NCBI GenBank assembly: GCA_014730295.1
Contig: WJIN01000145.1
Location: 1-19,536 of the forward strand
DNA length: 19,536 nt
From: Promethearchaeota archaeon
GTDB lineage: Archaea > Asgardarchaeota > Lokiarchaeia > Sigynarchaeales > SOKP01
Reading direction: 5' to 3'
Below, in pieces: positions 7,719 to 15,383 of the stretch (the stretch's first letter is position 1; every line of letters begins with the position of its first letter). The notes under the pieces were generated by a model, which was not told the DNA's origin, did not search any database, and saw only the letters and a list, made by a program, of their open reading frames with translations. The translations under genes and the position numbers were made by a program.

Positions 7719-9677
7719 ATGAAAAATGGATTTTTTGGGAAGATACTCTGGGTAAATCTTTCAGATGAGGTCATAAGAGAAGAAAAATTACCAGAAAAGA
7801 TATATCGTCAATATTTTGGAGGATATGGACTTGGGTGCAAATTATTATATGACAATATGTCACCGAAAATAGATGCTTTGAGTGAAGATGCAATATTGGG
7901 GTTTTTTCCTGGATTATTAACGGGGACAGCCGCTCCATTTAGTGGGAGATATATGGTGGTTGGAAAATCTCCGCTGACCAATACATGGGGAGACGCGAAC
8001 AGCGGGGGTACCTTTGGTCCTGCAATAAAAAAGTGCGGATTTGATGGAATATTAATTACTGGAAAGGCAGATTCGCCTAAATATATATCTATAGTCGATG
8101 GTACGACAGAAATTAGGGATGCAAAGAAAATCTGGGGATTAGATATTAAAGAAACGGAGGACGAGTTGAAAAAAACCCATGGAAAATTTATTAAAACTGC
8201 TGGAATTGGGGTTGCGGGTGAAAAATTATCGAAAATGTCTGGAATTGCGAATGATGGGGGCAGAATTGCCGCTCGATCGGGATTAGGAGCACTTATGGGT
8301 TCAAAAAACTTAAAAATGCTTGTCCTCAAAGGGAAGGCAAAAATTCCAATCTATGATAAGAAAACCTTTAATAGCTTAGTCAAACAATATAATGAAGGAT
8401 TTACGGATTTGGAAGGTGGATTAATTAATAAAATTATTTCAAAAATCCCTAAGATGCCTAAAATGATGAGCAAGGTGGGTGCAAATTCGGGTCCCGCATC
8501 CTTAATCAAACGAGTCTATCATAATTATGGTACTCCATTCACGAATACGATAAGTGCGCTTTCAGGGGATTCTCCGGTAAAAAATTGGAAAGGAGTGGGT
8601 ATTGAAGATTTTCCAGTTGAAAAAGCTCAGAAATTATCTACAGAACAGATAAATAAGTACAAAATCCACGAATATGGATGCTATAGTTGTCCGGTCCAAT
8701 GCGGTGCGATTTTAAAAGTCCCGGAAATAGGCTTAGAAGAAACCCATTTACCTGAATATGAGACGTGCTGCTCCTTCGGAACTCTTCTTCTTAACGACGA
8801 TCTCATGTCGATTTTTAAAATAAACGAGATGTGTAATCGTGCGGCGATTGATACGATTTCAACGGGTGCGACAATAGCATTCGCGATTGAATGTTTTGAA
8901 GAGGGAATCATTAATAAAAATGATACTGATGGATCAGAATTAAGCTGGGGGAATTCTGATGCTATTATCGAATTGACCGAAAAAATAATTAATCGAGAGG
9001 GATTTGGAGAGATTCTCGCAGATGGTGCCGAAGAGGCCTCTAAAATCATCGGAAAGGGGAGTGAAAAATATGTTATGGCCTCTCAAGGGTCGCTCCTTCC
9101 TATGCATGACCCGAAAGTATATAATACACTAGCACTAAGCTATGCGTATGACCCCACCCCGGGTAGACATACCACCGCAAGCGGGGAATTTGAAGATACA
9201 GCACCATATGATAAATTCATTATGAGTCTGAAATACCCTAAAAAGAAATATAAGGATATGGAATCCAAAGCTCAAACTTTATATCTAAATACTGGGATGC
9301 ATCAAACTTATTGTTCCATCGGATTGTGTATCTTTGCAAGATATATGGGAGAGTACCCTTTTATTGAGTTGATCAATGCGTTAACTGGATGGGATATAAG
9401 TGTGGAGGAATGCATAAATTCTGGAATTCGAATTCAAACCTTACGTCAAGCGTTCACCCTTAGAGAGGGAACCGTGTTAGCGAAAAACAGACTTCCCGGA
9501 AGAAGTATAGGTGATCCTCCTCAAATGTCTGGACCTAATGAGGGAATCACCATAAATTATGAGAAAGACTATAAGTATTTATGCGAGAAATTAGGCTGGA
9601 ATCCGGAGAATGGATTTCCTCTAAAAGAGACTCTGAAAAATTTAGATTTAGATTTTGTGATTAAGGATCTCTACTAA
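7719..9677 (+). CDS. aor: Tungsten-type aldehyde:ferredoxin oxidoreductase
   Basis: The enzyme oxidises aldehydes to carboxylic acids in the cytoplasm and passes the electrons to ferredoxin, using a bis-pterin tungsten cofactor and one [4Fe-4S] cluster. At 652 residues it is slightly longer than the well-studied family members (about 600-620). Visible are the N-terminal LWVNL and FGGYGLG; the pterin-binding region NDGGRIAARSGLGALMGSKN (178-197); the cluster ligands C321, C324 and C328 in CYSCPVQC plus C537 at the end of CSIGLC; PEYET (346-349 region); AIDTISTG with D378; and PMHDP (461-465), whose H463 fits the proton-transfer histidine. The usual DxxGLC pterin motif has Cys (C532) in place of Asp, which is odd. 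The start is ATG at 7719 and the N-terminus matches the family. The substrate is unknown; general aldehyde detoxification or energy conservation from amino acid and sugar breakdown are both possible. Confidence 0.93.
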   Translation: MKNGFFGKILWVNLSDEVIREEKLPEKIYRQYFGGYGLGCKLLYDNMSPKIDALSEDAILGFFPGLLTGTAAPFSGRYMVVGKSPLTNTWGDANSGGTFGPAIKKCGFDGILITGKADSPKYISIVDGTTEIRDAKKIWGLDIKETEDELKKTHGKFIKTAGIGVAGEKLSKMSGIANDGGRIAARSGLGALMGSKNLKMLVLKGKAKIPIYDKKTFNSLVKQYNEGFTDLEGGLINKIISKIPKMPKMMSKVGANSGPASLIKRVYHNYGTPFTNTISALSGDSPVKNWKGVGIEDFPVEKAQKLSTEQINKYKIHEYGCYSCPVQCGAILKVPEIGLEETHLPEYETCCSFGTLLLNDDLMSIFKINEMCNRAAIDTISTGATIAFAIECFEEGIINKNDTDGSELSWGNSDAIIELTEKIINREGFGEILADGAEEASKIIGKGSEKYVMASQGSLLPMHDPKVYNTLALSYAYDPTPGRHTTASGEFEDTAPYDKFIMSLKYPKKKYKDMESKAQTLYLNTGMHQTYCSIGLCIFARYMGEYPFIELINALTGWDISVEECINSGIRIQTLRQAFTLREGTVLAKNRLPGRSIGDPPQMSGPNEGITINYEKDYKYLCEKLGWNPENGFPLKETLKNLDLDFVIKDLY

Positions 9678-9701
9678 TTTTCTCTTCTATTTTCTTGTGT
9701 G

Positions 9702-9710
9702 GATATAAAC
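9702..9710 (+). promoter_or_regulatory. TATA-like box before the unknown helical gene
   Basis: GATATAAAC lies about 60 bases before the ATG at 9772 and follows a pyrimidine-rich run (9677-9697) that could terminate AOR transcription. This suggests the gene has its own promoter. Confidence 0.35.
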
Positions 9711-9771
9711 TTTTAATTCATTCATTGACTATTTAGAAGAAATTGAAATACTAAGAATTTAAAAATTCACT

Positions 9772-10230
9772 ATGTCAGCTAAATCCTTTCAAAATTTATT
9801 AGATAATCTACTCAAGGATGCCATTAAAATAAAAGGGAAACATCCACCGATTGCCAAAAGGGTTGGGGACGAGCGAAAGCAATTAGATATAAAGAAGATC
9901 TATCAATTAGATACGTATTCAAGAGATCTTTACTTATTTAAAGCAAAGAATTATAAAAAATCACCAAAATATCGCTATTTTCTCGTTATATTACTGGCAA
10001 GGGTAAGCTCTGATCTATTAGTTGAGCTTGCAAAAGATTTTGCTCTTAAACATAGTTTGCAACTCTTGCAGTACAGTTTATTACCGAAAAGTCTTCGGGT
10101 CAACCTCCTTGGTTTAAAAGAACTAGAAAACTCCGCAGAGGTCCAAAAAATTATCAATCTCCTAAAAAATTTTAAGATTCTCTTTGAAAAAAAACTCAAG
10201 ATGATTTCTAATAATTTTACAAACAAATAA
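9772..10230 (+). CDS. Unknown helical protein between AOR and pyruvate kinase
   Basis: This basic 152-residue protein is predicted to be mainly helical. A hydrophobic helix near 68-78 (YFLVILLARVSS) is too short and too charged around it to be a clear membrane anchor. Helices at about 80-100 and 115-145 follow. No recognised motif or cysteine is present, so it is not a MoaD/ThiS-type sulfur carrier, which sometimes accompanies AOR genes. It starts at ATG 9772, about 95 bases after AOR, and ends about 65 bases before pyruvate kinase. The function is unknown; it is probably a lineage-specific archaeal protein. Confidence 0.65.
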   Translation: MSAKSFQNLLDNLLKDAIKIKGKHPPIAKRVGDERKQLDIKKIYQLDTYSRDLYLFKAKNYKKSPKYRYFLVILLARVSSDLLVELAKDFALKHSLQLLQYSLLPKSLRVNLLGLKELENSAEVQKIINLLKNFKILFEKKLKMISNNFTNK

Positions 10231-10235
10231 TTATT

Positions 10236-10249
10236 AAAGATTATATATC
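10236..10249 (+). promoter_or_regulatory. BRE/TATA-like promoter of pyruvate kinase
   Basis: AAAGATTATATATC resembles a BRE plus TATA box and would start transcription around 10270, shortly before the pyruvate kinase start. Confidence 0.45.
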
Positions 10250-10295
10250 TCTTATACTATTAACAAATCCAATAATTTCAAGAAAGAAAACGAGT

Positions 10296-11780
10296 TTGAA
10301 AAGAATGAATGGAGAACGAAATTATAAAATTCGTGAGAATACTATAAAAATAGTAGCAACTTTGGGTCCAGCAAGCGACTCGAAACCAATGATTAAAAAT
10401 CTAATAAAAGCAGGTGTAGATATATTTCGTCTGAATTTCTCGCATGGCACACGTGAAGAAAAAGTGGAATTGATTAGCAGAATTCGAGAGGTGAATGACT
10501 ATATTGGCATTATGGCTGATATTCAAGGTCCTAAAATCCGTGTGGGTGATTTTCAGAATGATGAGACGTTTTTGCTTCAATCTGGTGATAAGGTTAAGAT
10601 CTATGAAAAAAATATCATCGGGAACGCCGAAAAATTCTCAATTCCATTAGATGGCTTTCTTAATTCTATCAATGAAGGAGATTTCATCTATATTAATGAT
10701 GGAATTGTTAAGATACAGGCTAGAGAAAAGAAAGAAGATCATATAATGGCTGAAGTAGTTGCTGGAGGGAAAATTAGTAACAACAAGGGAGTAAACATTC
10801 CTAGCGGTCAAATCCAACAGAAAGTTCCCACAGAAAAAGATATCGAGGATTTAGAGATCATAGCAGATTTAGATGTGGAATATGTGGCAATCTCGTTTGT
10901 TTCGGGTGGTGATGACGTCCTTCGAGTTAAAAAGCTCCTAGAAAATTATGGTAATGATGAAATAAAGCTGGTATCGAAAATCGAACGTCCCATCGCCCTC
11001 ACTAATTTCGACCAGATATTAAACGTATCTGACGCAGTTATGATTGCAAGGGGAGATTTAGGTGTTGAAATTTCTCCTGATAAGGTTCCATTAAAACAAA
11101 AAGAATTGATTTATAGATGCAATAAAGAAGGAAAACCTTGCATCGTAGCTACGCAAATGTTGGAATCTATGACAAATTCTCCCGTTCCAACTCGAGCAGA
11201 GGCGGCCGATGTATTCAATGCCGTTTTAGATGGTACTGATGCCGTAATGCTTTCTTCGGAAACTGCGGTAGGAAAATATCCCATCAACGCTGTGCTCTTT
11301 ATGAATAAGATAGCATATACAGCGTATGAAAATATGCCTCAGCGTGTCCCAGATAAATACGATTCAGAGAGATTAACTCACACCCAAACCTTAGGACATG
11401 CTATTCATTCATTGGCCAATGAGATGGAAGAGCTTAATTTTCGAGGAAAAATACTGGTAATCACACGAGGGGGGTATGGGGCACGAATGATCTCAAAATA
11501 CAGGCCTCCCCTACCCATTATTGCGATCACTCCGTTTAAAAAAACTGCAAGAGAGATAAACCTTGTATGGGGCGTCCAACCATTTCATATCGAGAATATT
11601 GACTTCTTTAATATGGATGCCGAAAGTATTATTGAACAATCTGTTAAATTTGCAGTTGATATTGACGTGGTAGATGAAAATGAACATGTAATTATTTTAT
11701 TAGTATCCCGCAAATTCCAAAGACGGGGAAACCTAGTTGGTCTTTATTATGTAGGTGAAATTCTCGAAAAAAGTTCATAA
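10296..11780 (+). CDS. pyk: Pyruvate kinase
   Basis: The enzyme converts phosphoenolpyruvate and ADP to pyruvate and ATP, the last step of glycolysis, in the cytoplasm. Visible are KIVATLGPAS (18-27); FRLNFSHG with R45, N47 and H50; ADIQGPKIR (74-82); a B-domain insert (about 85-178); the active-site signature LVSKIERP (K228, E230); ARGDLGVE (251-258); MLESMTNSPVPTRAEAADV (288-306); and DAVMLSSETAVGKYP (315-329). The C-terminal regulatory domain (about 350-494) is complete. Its length is normal for the family (470-500). The start is uncertain: TTG at 10296 or ATG at 10305, three codons later. Neither has a strong ribosome binding site. The stop lies 12 bases from the stop of the convergent surface-protein gene. 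Confidence 0.96.
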   Translation: MKRMNGERNYKIRENTIKIVATLGPASDSKPMIKNLIKAGVDIFRLNFSHGTREEKVELISRIREVNDYIGIMADIQGPKIRVGDFQNDETFLLQSGDKVKIYEKNIIGNAEKFSIPLDGFLNSINEGDFIYINDGIVKIQAREKKEDHIMAEVVAGGKISNNKGVNIPSGQIQQKVPTEKDIEDLEIIADLDVEYVAISFVSGGDDVLRVKKLLENYGNDEIKLVSKIERPIALTNFDQILNVSDAVMIARGDLGVEISPDKVPLKQKELIYRCNKEGKPCIVATQMLESMTNSPVPTRAEAADVFNAVLDGTDAVMLSSETAVGKYPINAVLFMNKIAYTAYENMPQRVPDKYDSERLTHTQTLGHAIHSLANEMEELNFRGKILVITRGGYGARMISKYRPPLPIIAITPFKKTAREINLVWGVQPFHIENIDFFNMDAESIIEQSVKFAVDIDVVDENEHVIILLVSRKFQRRGNLVGLYYVGEILEKSS

Positions 11781-11792
11781 AAAAGTATAAAA

Positions 11793-12830
11793 TCAAGAAC
11801 TCTGCGCATAAATATCTATATCGCCAGTAATCGCGCGGAGGGTAATATCATATTTGGCTCCCGCAGAGTCATAATCATCTGATTGAATAAATGTTTCAGA
11901 TAACTTTTCGAATCCAATCAATGGCTCTCTTATAGTTACATCTCCTTGATCAACTTGTCCGCGTATCTCCGCTCCTATGGTATCATCTGTGTCTTTATAG
12001 TGGAGAATTAAAGTGCCTATATCATTAATGATGGTATCAAGCTCAACATCGTAATTCATTGTTCTGTTTTGTAGAACATCAATATTTATGTTTCCCATAA
12101 TCGTTGAGATATCCCAGCTGGAGTCAGAATCATATGAGAAGTTGTAGGCATTAAAACCAATATTGCCGGTATTTACGACAAAACTTACATTACCATTTAA
12201 TGAGCAATTCTCAAAATTTCCGCTAATATCCCCCAAAGTGGTCCCTAGATGAATATTATTTGTAAAATTAACCTGCTCTGCGTTTATAGAGATATCCCCT
12301 GTACCCGTTGTAAGCTCGATAGCATCTAATGTTGTATTAGTACCGCATTGAAAACTGATTTTTCCTGCTCCAATATTAGCCGTTATATTATATTCTAAAT
12401 CTGTGCGTAGGGTAACTGTTAAATTAACCCTCATGCCCAAAAACCAATTTGTGGGACTAAACCAGGCAAGATCACGCCGTCTGATTTCAATCCCTTTGAC
12501 CGCAGTTTGATTGATTATATTAACTGGACTAAAAAATTCAGAAAAGCTCCTTCCCCTCACAAAAATTCCTTCTACATGAATATGGGATTCTATTCTCATC
12601 GCAATGGTCGAATCAATAGCGGAGGTATTATATCGAATTGTAAGGTCGGATAAATCCGAGTTAAAAACTAACCCAATCTCACTCGGGGAGGTACCAGAGA
12701 TTTGATACTCATCATAAGTTTCAATTTCGTCTATATACCCGTAGGTAAAAAAACCTATTAATCCAAAAGCAAAGATTCCACCAATGAAAAATATTGAAAC
12801 GATTAAGATGACGATGAATTTTTTTTGCAT
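11793..12830 (-). CDS. Membrane-anchored DUF4097-like solenoid surface protein (paralogue 1)
   Basis: An N-terminal helix (about 5-30) after a KK pair acts as uncleaved anchor or signal, putting residues 35-345 outside the cell. The exterior part is beta-rich with repeats ending in TGDI/TGNI-like turns (GTGDISIN 176-183, LGDISGN 199-205, TGNIGFN 221-227, MGNINID 245-251, TGDIDIY 335-341). The first of these are spaced about 22 residues apart, as in the putative-adhesin family DUF4097. Many NxS/T sites could be glycosylated. It shares with the gene at 13877-14923 the segments VEG(I/L)F...FF and LRTD(L/V)EYNI, so the two are paralogues. The ATG is preceded by AAGGAAG six bases upstream. It is convergent with pyruvate kinase. 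The ligand and role are unknown. Confidence 0.75.
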   Translation of the reverse strand: MQKKFIVILIVSIFFIGGIFAFGLIGFFTYGYIDEIETYDEYQISGTSPSEIGLVFNSDLSDLTIRYNTSAIDSTIAMRIESHIHVEGIFVRGRSFSEFFSPVNIINQTAVKGIEIRRRDLAWFSPTNWFLGMRVNLTVTLRTDLEYNITANIGAGKISFQCGTNTTLDAIELTTGTGDISINAEQVNFTNNIHLGTTLGDISGNFENCSLNGNVSFVVNTGNIGFNAYNFSYDSDSSWDISTIMGNINIDVLQNRTMNYDVELDTIINDIGTLILHYKDTDDTIGAEIRGQVDQGDVTIREPLIGFEKLSETFIQSDDYDSAGAKYDITLRAITGDIDIYAQSS

Positions 12831-12836
12831 ACGATT

Positions 12837-12843
12837 CTTCCTT
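12837..12843 (-). promoter_or_regulatory. Ribosome binding site of solenoid protein 1
   Basis: AAGGAAG on the minus strand, six bases before the ATG at 12830, supports that start. Confidence 0.5.
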
Positions 12844-12907
12844 TAGAAAAATATTACTTTTTATACTATAGTTTAGATTTTACTTTTTAATAAATATGAA
12901 CTTTTGT

Positions 12908-12957
12908 ATTTGAATGGATTCAAATTGTTAGGAAATAGCTGATAAATAAGCTATTTC
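12908..12957. promoter_or_regulatory. Twin palindromes between divergent surface genes
   Basis: Two perfect inverted repeats lie side by side. ATTTGAAT and ATTCAAAT are separated by GG (12908-12925). GAAATAGCT and AGCTATTTC are separated by 8 bases (12932-12957). They sit midway between the starts of the solenoid protein gene (minus) and the membrane protein gene (plus), where one regulator could control both. Confidence 0.5.
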
Positions 12958-13044
12958 ACTAAAGTTTAAATAAGATAACATAATGTATAACAAATATAGA
13001 AATCTAATTACAAAATATATAGAATAATAAAAAGGTTACATAGT

Positions 13045-13569
13045 ATGGCAGAATCAGAACCCGAATCAACGCCAGAAGAAGAAGCACCAAAAAAGGAGCC
13101 TAAACCAAAAAAAGAAGGTAAAAGCTTCGATCAAGAATTAAAAGAACGATTTGGAAAATGGGGTTATACCACTATATTTGATTATATCGTATTGATTGCA
13201 GGATTATATGGACTTGGATGGTTTTTCTATTATTTCATTCAGAGCCTTATCTCTTCATTTAGTATTATTGGCATAGGGACAATTTTATATTGGATTATCT
13301 CAATCCTTGTGCTCTTGATGATTACTCTATTTCCATTCTTTTCAAAGCTCGTCAAGAAAATGCATGAAAAATGGAAAATCTTGCCAATGTCATTTATTAC
13401 CTCTGAAGATCAAATTGCTAAATATGTACTATTTCTAAACTGGTGGAATTCATTACTATTCTGGTTGATTGGCACTCGATTTTTGACGTTTGCATTCTGG
13501 TGGTGGGGTTTAATGTGGATTTTAATAAGCATCTCACTCTTTAAAGAGCTTTTCAATAGAGAAAAGTAA
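13045..13569 (+). CDS. Four-helix membrane protein with charged cytoplasmic N-terminus
   Basis: Residues 1-38 are a disordered, charged segment rich in P, E and K. Four likely membrane helices follow (about 43-66, 74-99, 126-143 and 146-166), with a basic amphipathic loop at 100-112 and a tryptophan-rich last hairpin (WWN, WWWG). No known family was recognised. The ATG at 13045 is preceded by AAAGG at about 10 bases. It lies between the two minus-strand solenoid paralogues and shares the 12831-13044 control region with the first, so it may serve the same envelope process, such as anchoring or export. That is inference from position only. Confidence 0.7.
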   Translation: MAESEPESTPEEEAPKKEPKPKKEGKSFDQELKERFGKWGYTTIFDYIVLIAGLYGLGWFFYYFIQSLISSFSIIGIGTILYWIISILVLLMITLFPFFSKLVKKMHEKWKILPMSFITSEDQIAKYVLFLNWWNSLLFWLIGTRFLTFAFWWWGLMWILISISLFKELFNREK

Positions 13570-13876
13570 AATGATTTTCAAATAAAAATTAAATTTTTAA
13601 TAATATTTTGTTTTTTCTTATTCTTTCACTTATTTGGACAAGAGGATTTTATTTTAAAATTTGAGTCAATTTTTTTCAGATTATAAAAAAATTTCATAAT
13701 TTATCGAAAAAAATTTTTAGATAAAACCCATATTTCTATAATGATATCCTAAGTGATATATCAATATTAACCGATTTATTTTCAAATTTCTACAGATTTG
13801 AGACTATTTGTCAAATTTATTAAATAATTCAATCTTAAGAAAAAAGGAAAAAAAAAGGAAGAGAAATAACTTAAGT
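13570..13876. other. Convergent intergenic region of 307 bp
   Basis: This very AT-rich stretch lies between convergent genes. T-rich runs after 13569 (about 13600-13620) could terminate the plus-strand gene. The A-rich run 13840-13857 reads as T tracts on the minus strand and could terminate the solenoid gene. No open frame or repeat of note was seen. Confidence 0.4.
13840..13857 (-). terminator. Oligo-T terminator of solenoid gene 2
   Basis: On the minus strand this reads as a run of nine T, then CC, then six T, about 20 bases after the stop codon. This is the usual form of intrinsic archaeal terminators. Confidence 0.45.
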
Positions 13877-14923
13877 TTAATCATTATGATCAATATTAAC
13901 ATTGCCGGTACTGGTTGTTAAATCCAAATCATAGTGGTATGTGGCGGTGTTGAAATCTGAGGATATATAATCTTCTGCGATTCCGGTTGAAGTACTACCG
14001 TCTAATCTCACTCCTATAAGGCTGTTCCAATCTTTATAGTTTACATAAATATTTCCTGTGGACGTGATTGCGCTTCCTGATACGTTCGCATACATATTCT
14101 CATCCTGTTGAATAAATATGTTAATATTTCCCGTGCTTCCATCAATGTCCCACACGCTATTCGTTTCATAGGTTAAATTATAAAATCGCAAGATAGAATT
14201 GCCTGTACTTGTGAGAATTCTAACATTTCCATCAATATATCCATCTGAAATAGTGGAATCAATATTCCCCGTGGATGTTTGAAGGGTTATTAAGCTTTTA
14301 TGGTTTGTATATTGACTATTAAACACTACATTTCCTGTAGATGTTATCAATTCTATTGTATTCACTGTTGAGTTTTCCGATAAATCTGCAGAAATTGACC
14401 CTGTTGATGTTAACAATTCTAAAGTACCTACTGAGACGTTTTCGGGTACATTTATTGAGACATCGCCCACAGATACATCCACATCTATATTATACTCGAC
14501 ATCAGTTCTGAGCAGAATATATAGCGCCACTATTTTCGTCGAAAACCACGTAGAGGGGTCAAACCATTGATCCTGCTTCATCAAGAATTGAATGTTCTTG
14601 TCTGCGGAGTTATTAACGGTTACGGGCTCATCGAAAAAGTTTGCGAAGGTTTTTCCCTCCATAAATAGACCTTCAACTCGAACGCTCAGATTTGCTTCCA
14701 TATAGGCATCCATCGGGGTCGAATTATAGTGAATATTTACCTTGGCAAGGTCAGAATCAATATCGATGTTTTCTGGACCAGAGATAGAGCTGTTTGTATA
14801 AGTAAATTGATAGGATTTTTCAATAGTTCCGGCGGTGGCATATCCGACTATACCAAAAATGACTAATCCCGCAGTAAGGATTGCAGAAATTGCCAAAATT
14901 GCAATAATTACTTTTTTATTCAT
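13877..14923 (-). CDS. Membrane-anchored solenoid surface protein with TSTGN repeats (paralogue 2)
   Basis: A KK pair and one hydrophobic helix (6-31) anchor the protein; the rest is outside the cell. From about residue 150 the chain is a regular beta solenoid. TSTG turns start at 172, 194, 216 and 238 (exactly 22 residues apart), then GSTG at 262 and TSTG at 287, 311 and 337. Each is followed by N and alternating hydrophobic residues. This resembles the DUF4097 putative adhesin fold. The N-terminal part (35-150) matches the paralogue at 11793-12830, including VEGLFMEGKTFANFF and LRTDVEYNI. Many potential N-glycosylation sites and an acidic character fit surface exposure. The ATG has an AAGGAG site 11 bases upstream (14935-14940 on the minus strand). 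Function is unknown; adhesion or envelope structure is likely. Confidence 0.8.
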   Translation of the reverse strand: MNKKVIIAILAISAILTAGLVIFGIVGYATAGTIEKSYQFTYTNSSISGPENIDIDSDLAKVNIHYNSTPMDAYMEANLSVRVEGLFMEGKTFANFFDEPVTVNNSADKNIQFLMKQDQWFDPSTWFSTKIVALYILLRTDVEYNIDVDVSVGDVSINVPENVSVGTLELLTSTGSISADLSENSTVNTIELITSTGNVVFNSQYTNHKSLITLQTSTGNIDSTISDGYIDGNVRILTSTGNSILRFYNLTYETNSVWDIDGSTGNINIFIQQDENMYANVSGSAITSTGNIYVNYKDWNSLIGVRLDGSTSTGIAEDYISSDFNTATYHYDLDLTTSTGNVNIDHND

Positions 14924-15383
14924 TTTTTATTATTCTCCTTCAAGTTATTGTTCTGTGATTTGAAAAGGTGAAAATGTTTTTAAATAAAATCGAACCCATT
15001 TTTTGCTTTTCAGATTTGAACCGTTTTGTCTAATTTTTAAATCTAGATTAGAAATTCTCGATTTGGATATCAATGGTTTCTTCATAACTGTATCTATTTC
15101 TCTTTTAGATTTTTTCAAAATATAAAAAAATTAAGAAAAAGTTCGAAGAACAACTTTCCATCAATTCCAAATAAAAAAGGGGGAGTAAGAATCAACTATA
15201 CTTGCCACACGACAAGCATCACCAAAAGACAAAAATCTAGGTAGGAACTGAGGAATTTGTTCTTCTATTAGACTCATTTTCTCTGATATTTAAAGAATGG
15301 GGTACAAATTTTTCCCTTCTTTCAATACATCAGTTAACTGATAGCATAGATGAATTTATAATTTTTCAAAATCTTTACTCAAT
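14924..15383. other. Divergent control region of 460 bp
   Basis: It holds the AAGGAG ribosome binding site of the solenoid gene (14935-14940), a 10-bp palindrome AATCTAGATT (15040-15049), a slightly GC-richer stretch (about 15175-15260) with only weak hairpins, and the palindrome and TATA box of the ZIP-like gene listed separately. A 19-codon frame at 14974 was judged spurious. No RNA gene could be supported. Confidence 0.5.
15329..15363 (+). promoter_or_regulatory. Palindromic operator and TATA box of the ZIP-like gene
   Basis: ATCAGTTAACTGAT (15329-15342) is a perfect 14-bp palindrome. TTTATAAT (15356-15363) lies 13 bases further on. Its centre is about 25 bases before the ATG at 15384, so the transcript is probably leaderless. 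A palindrome just upstream of the TATA box is a common place for archaeal regulators to bind. Confidence 0.55.

Noticed and set aside
14974..15033. 19-codon frame preceded by AAAGGTGA
   Set aside because: The site is only about 3 bases from the ATG and the peptide is too short to support.
15175..15260. GC-richer stretch upstream of the ZIP-like gene as a possible RNA gene
   Set aside because: Only weak 4-6 bp stems could be drawn, and no promoter or terminator frames it.
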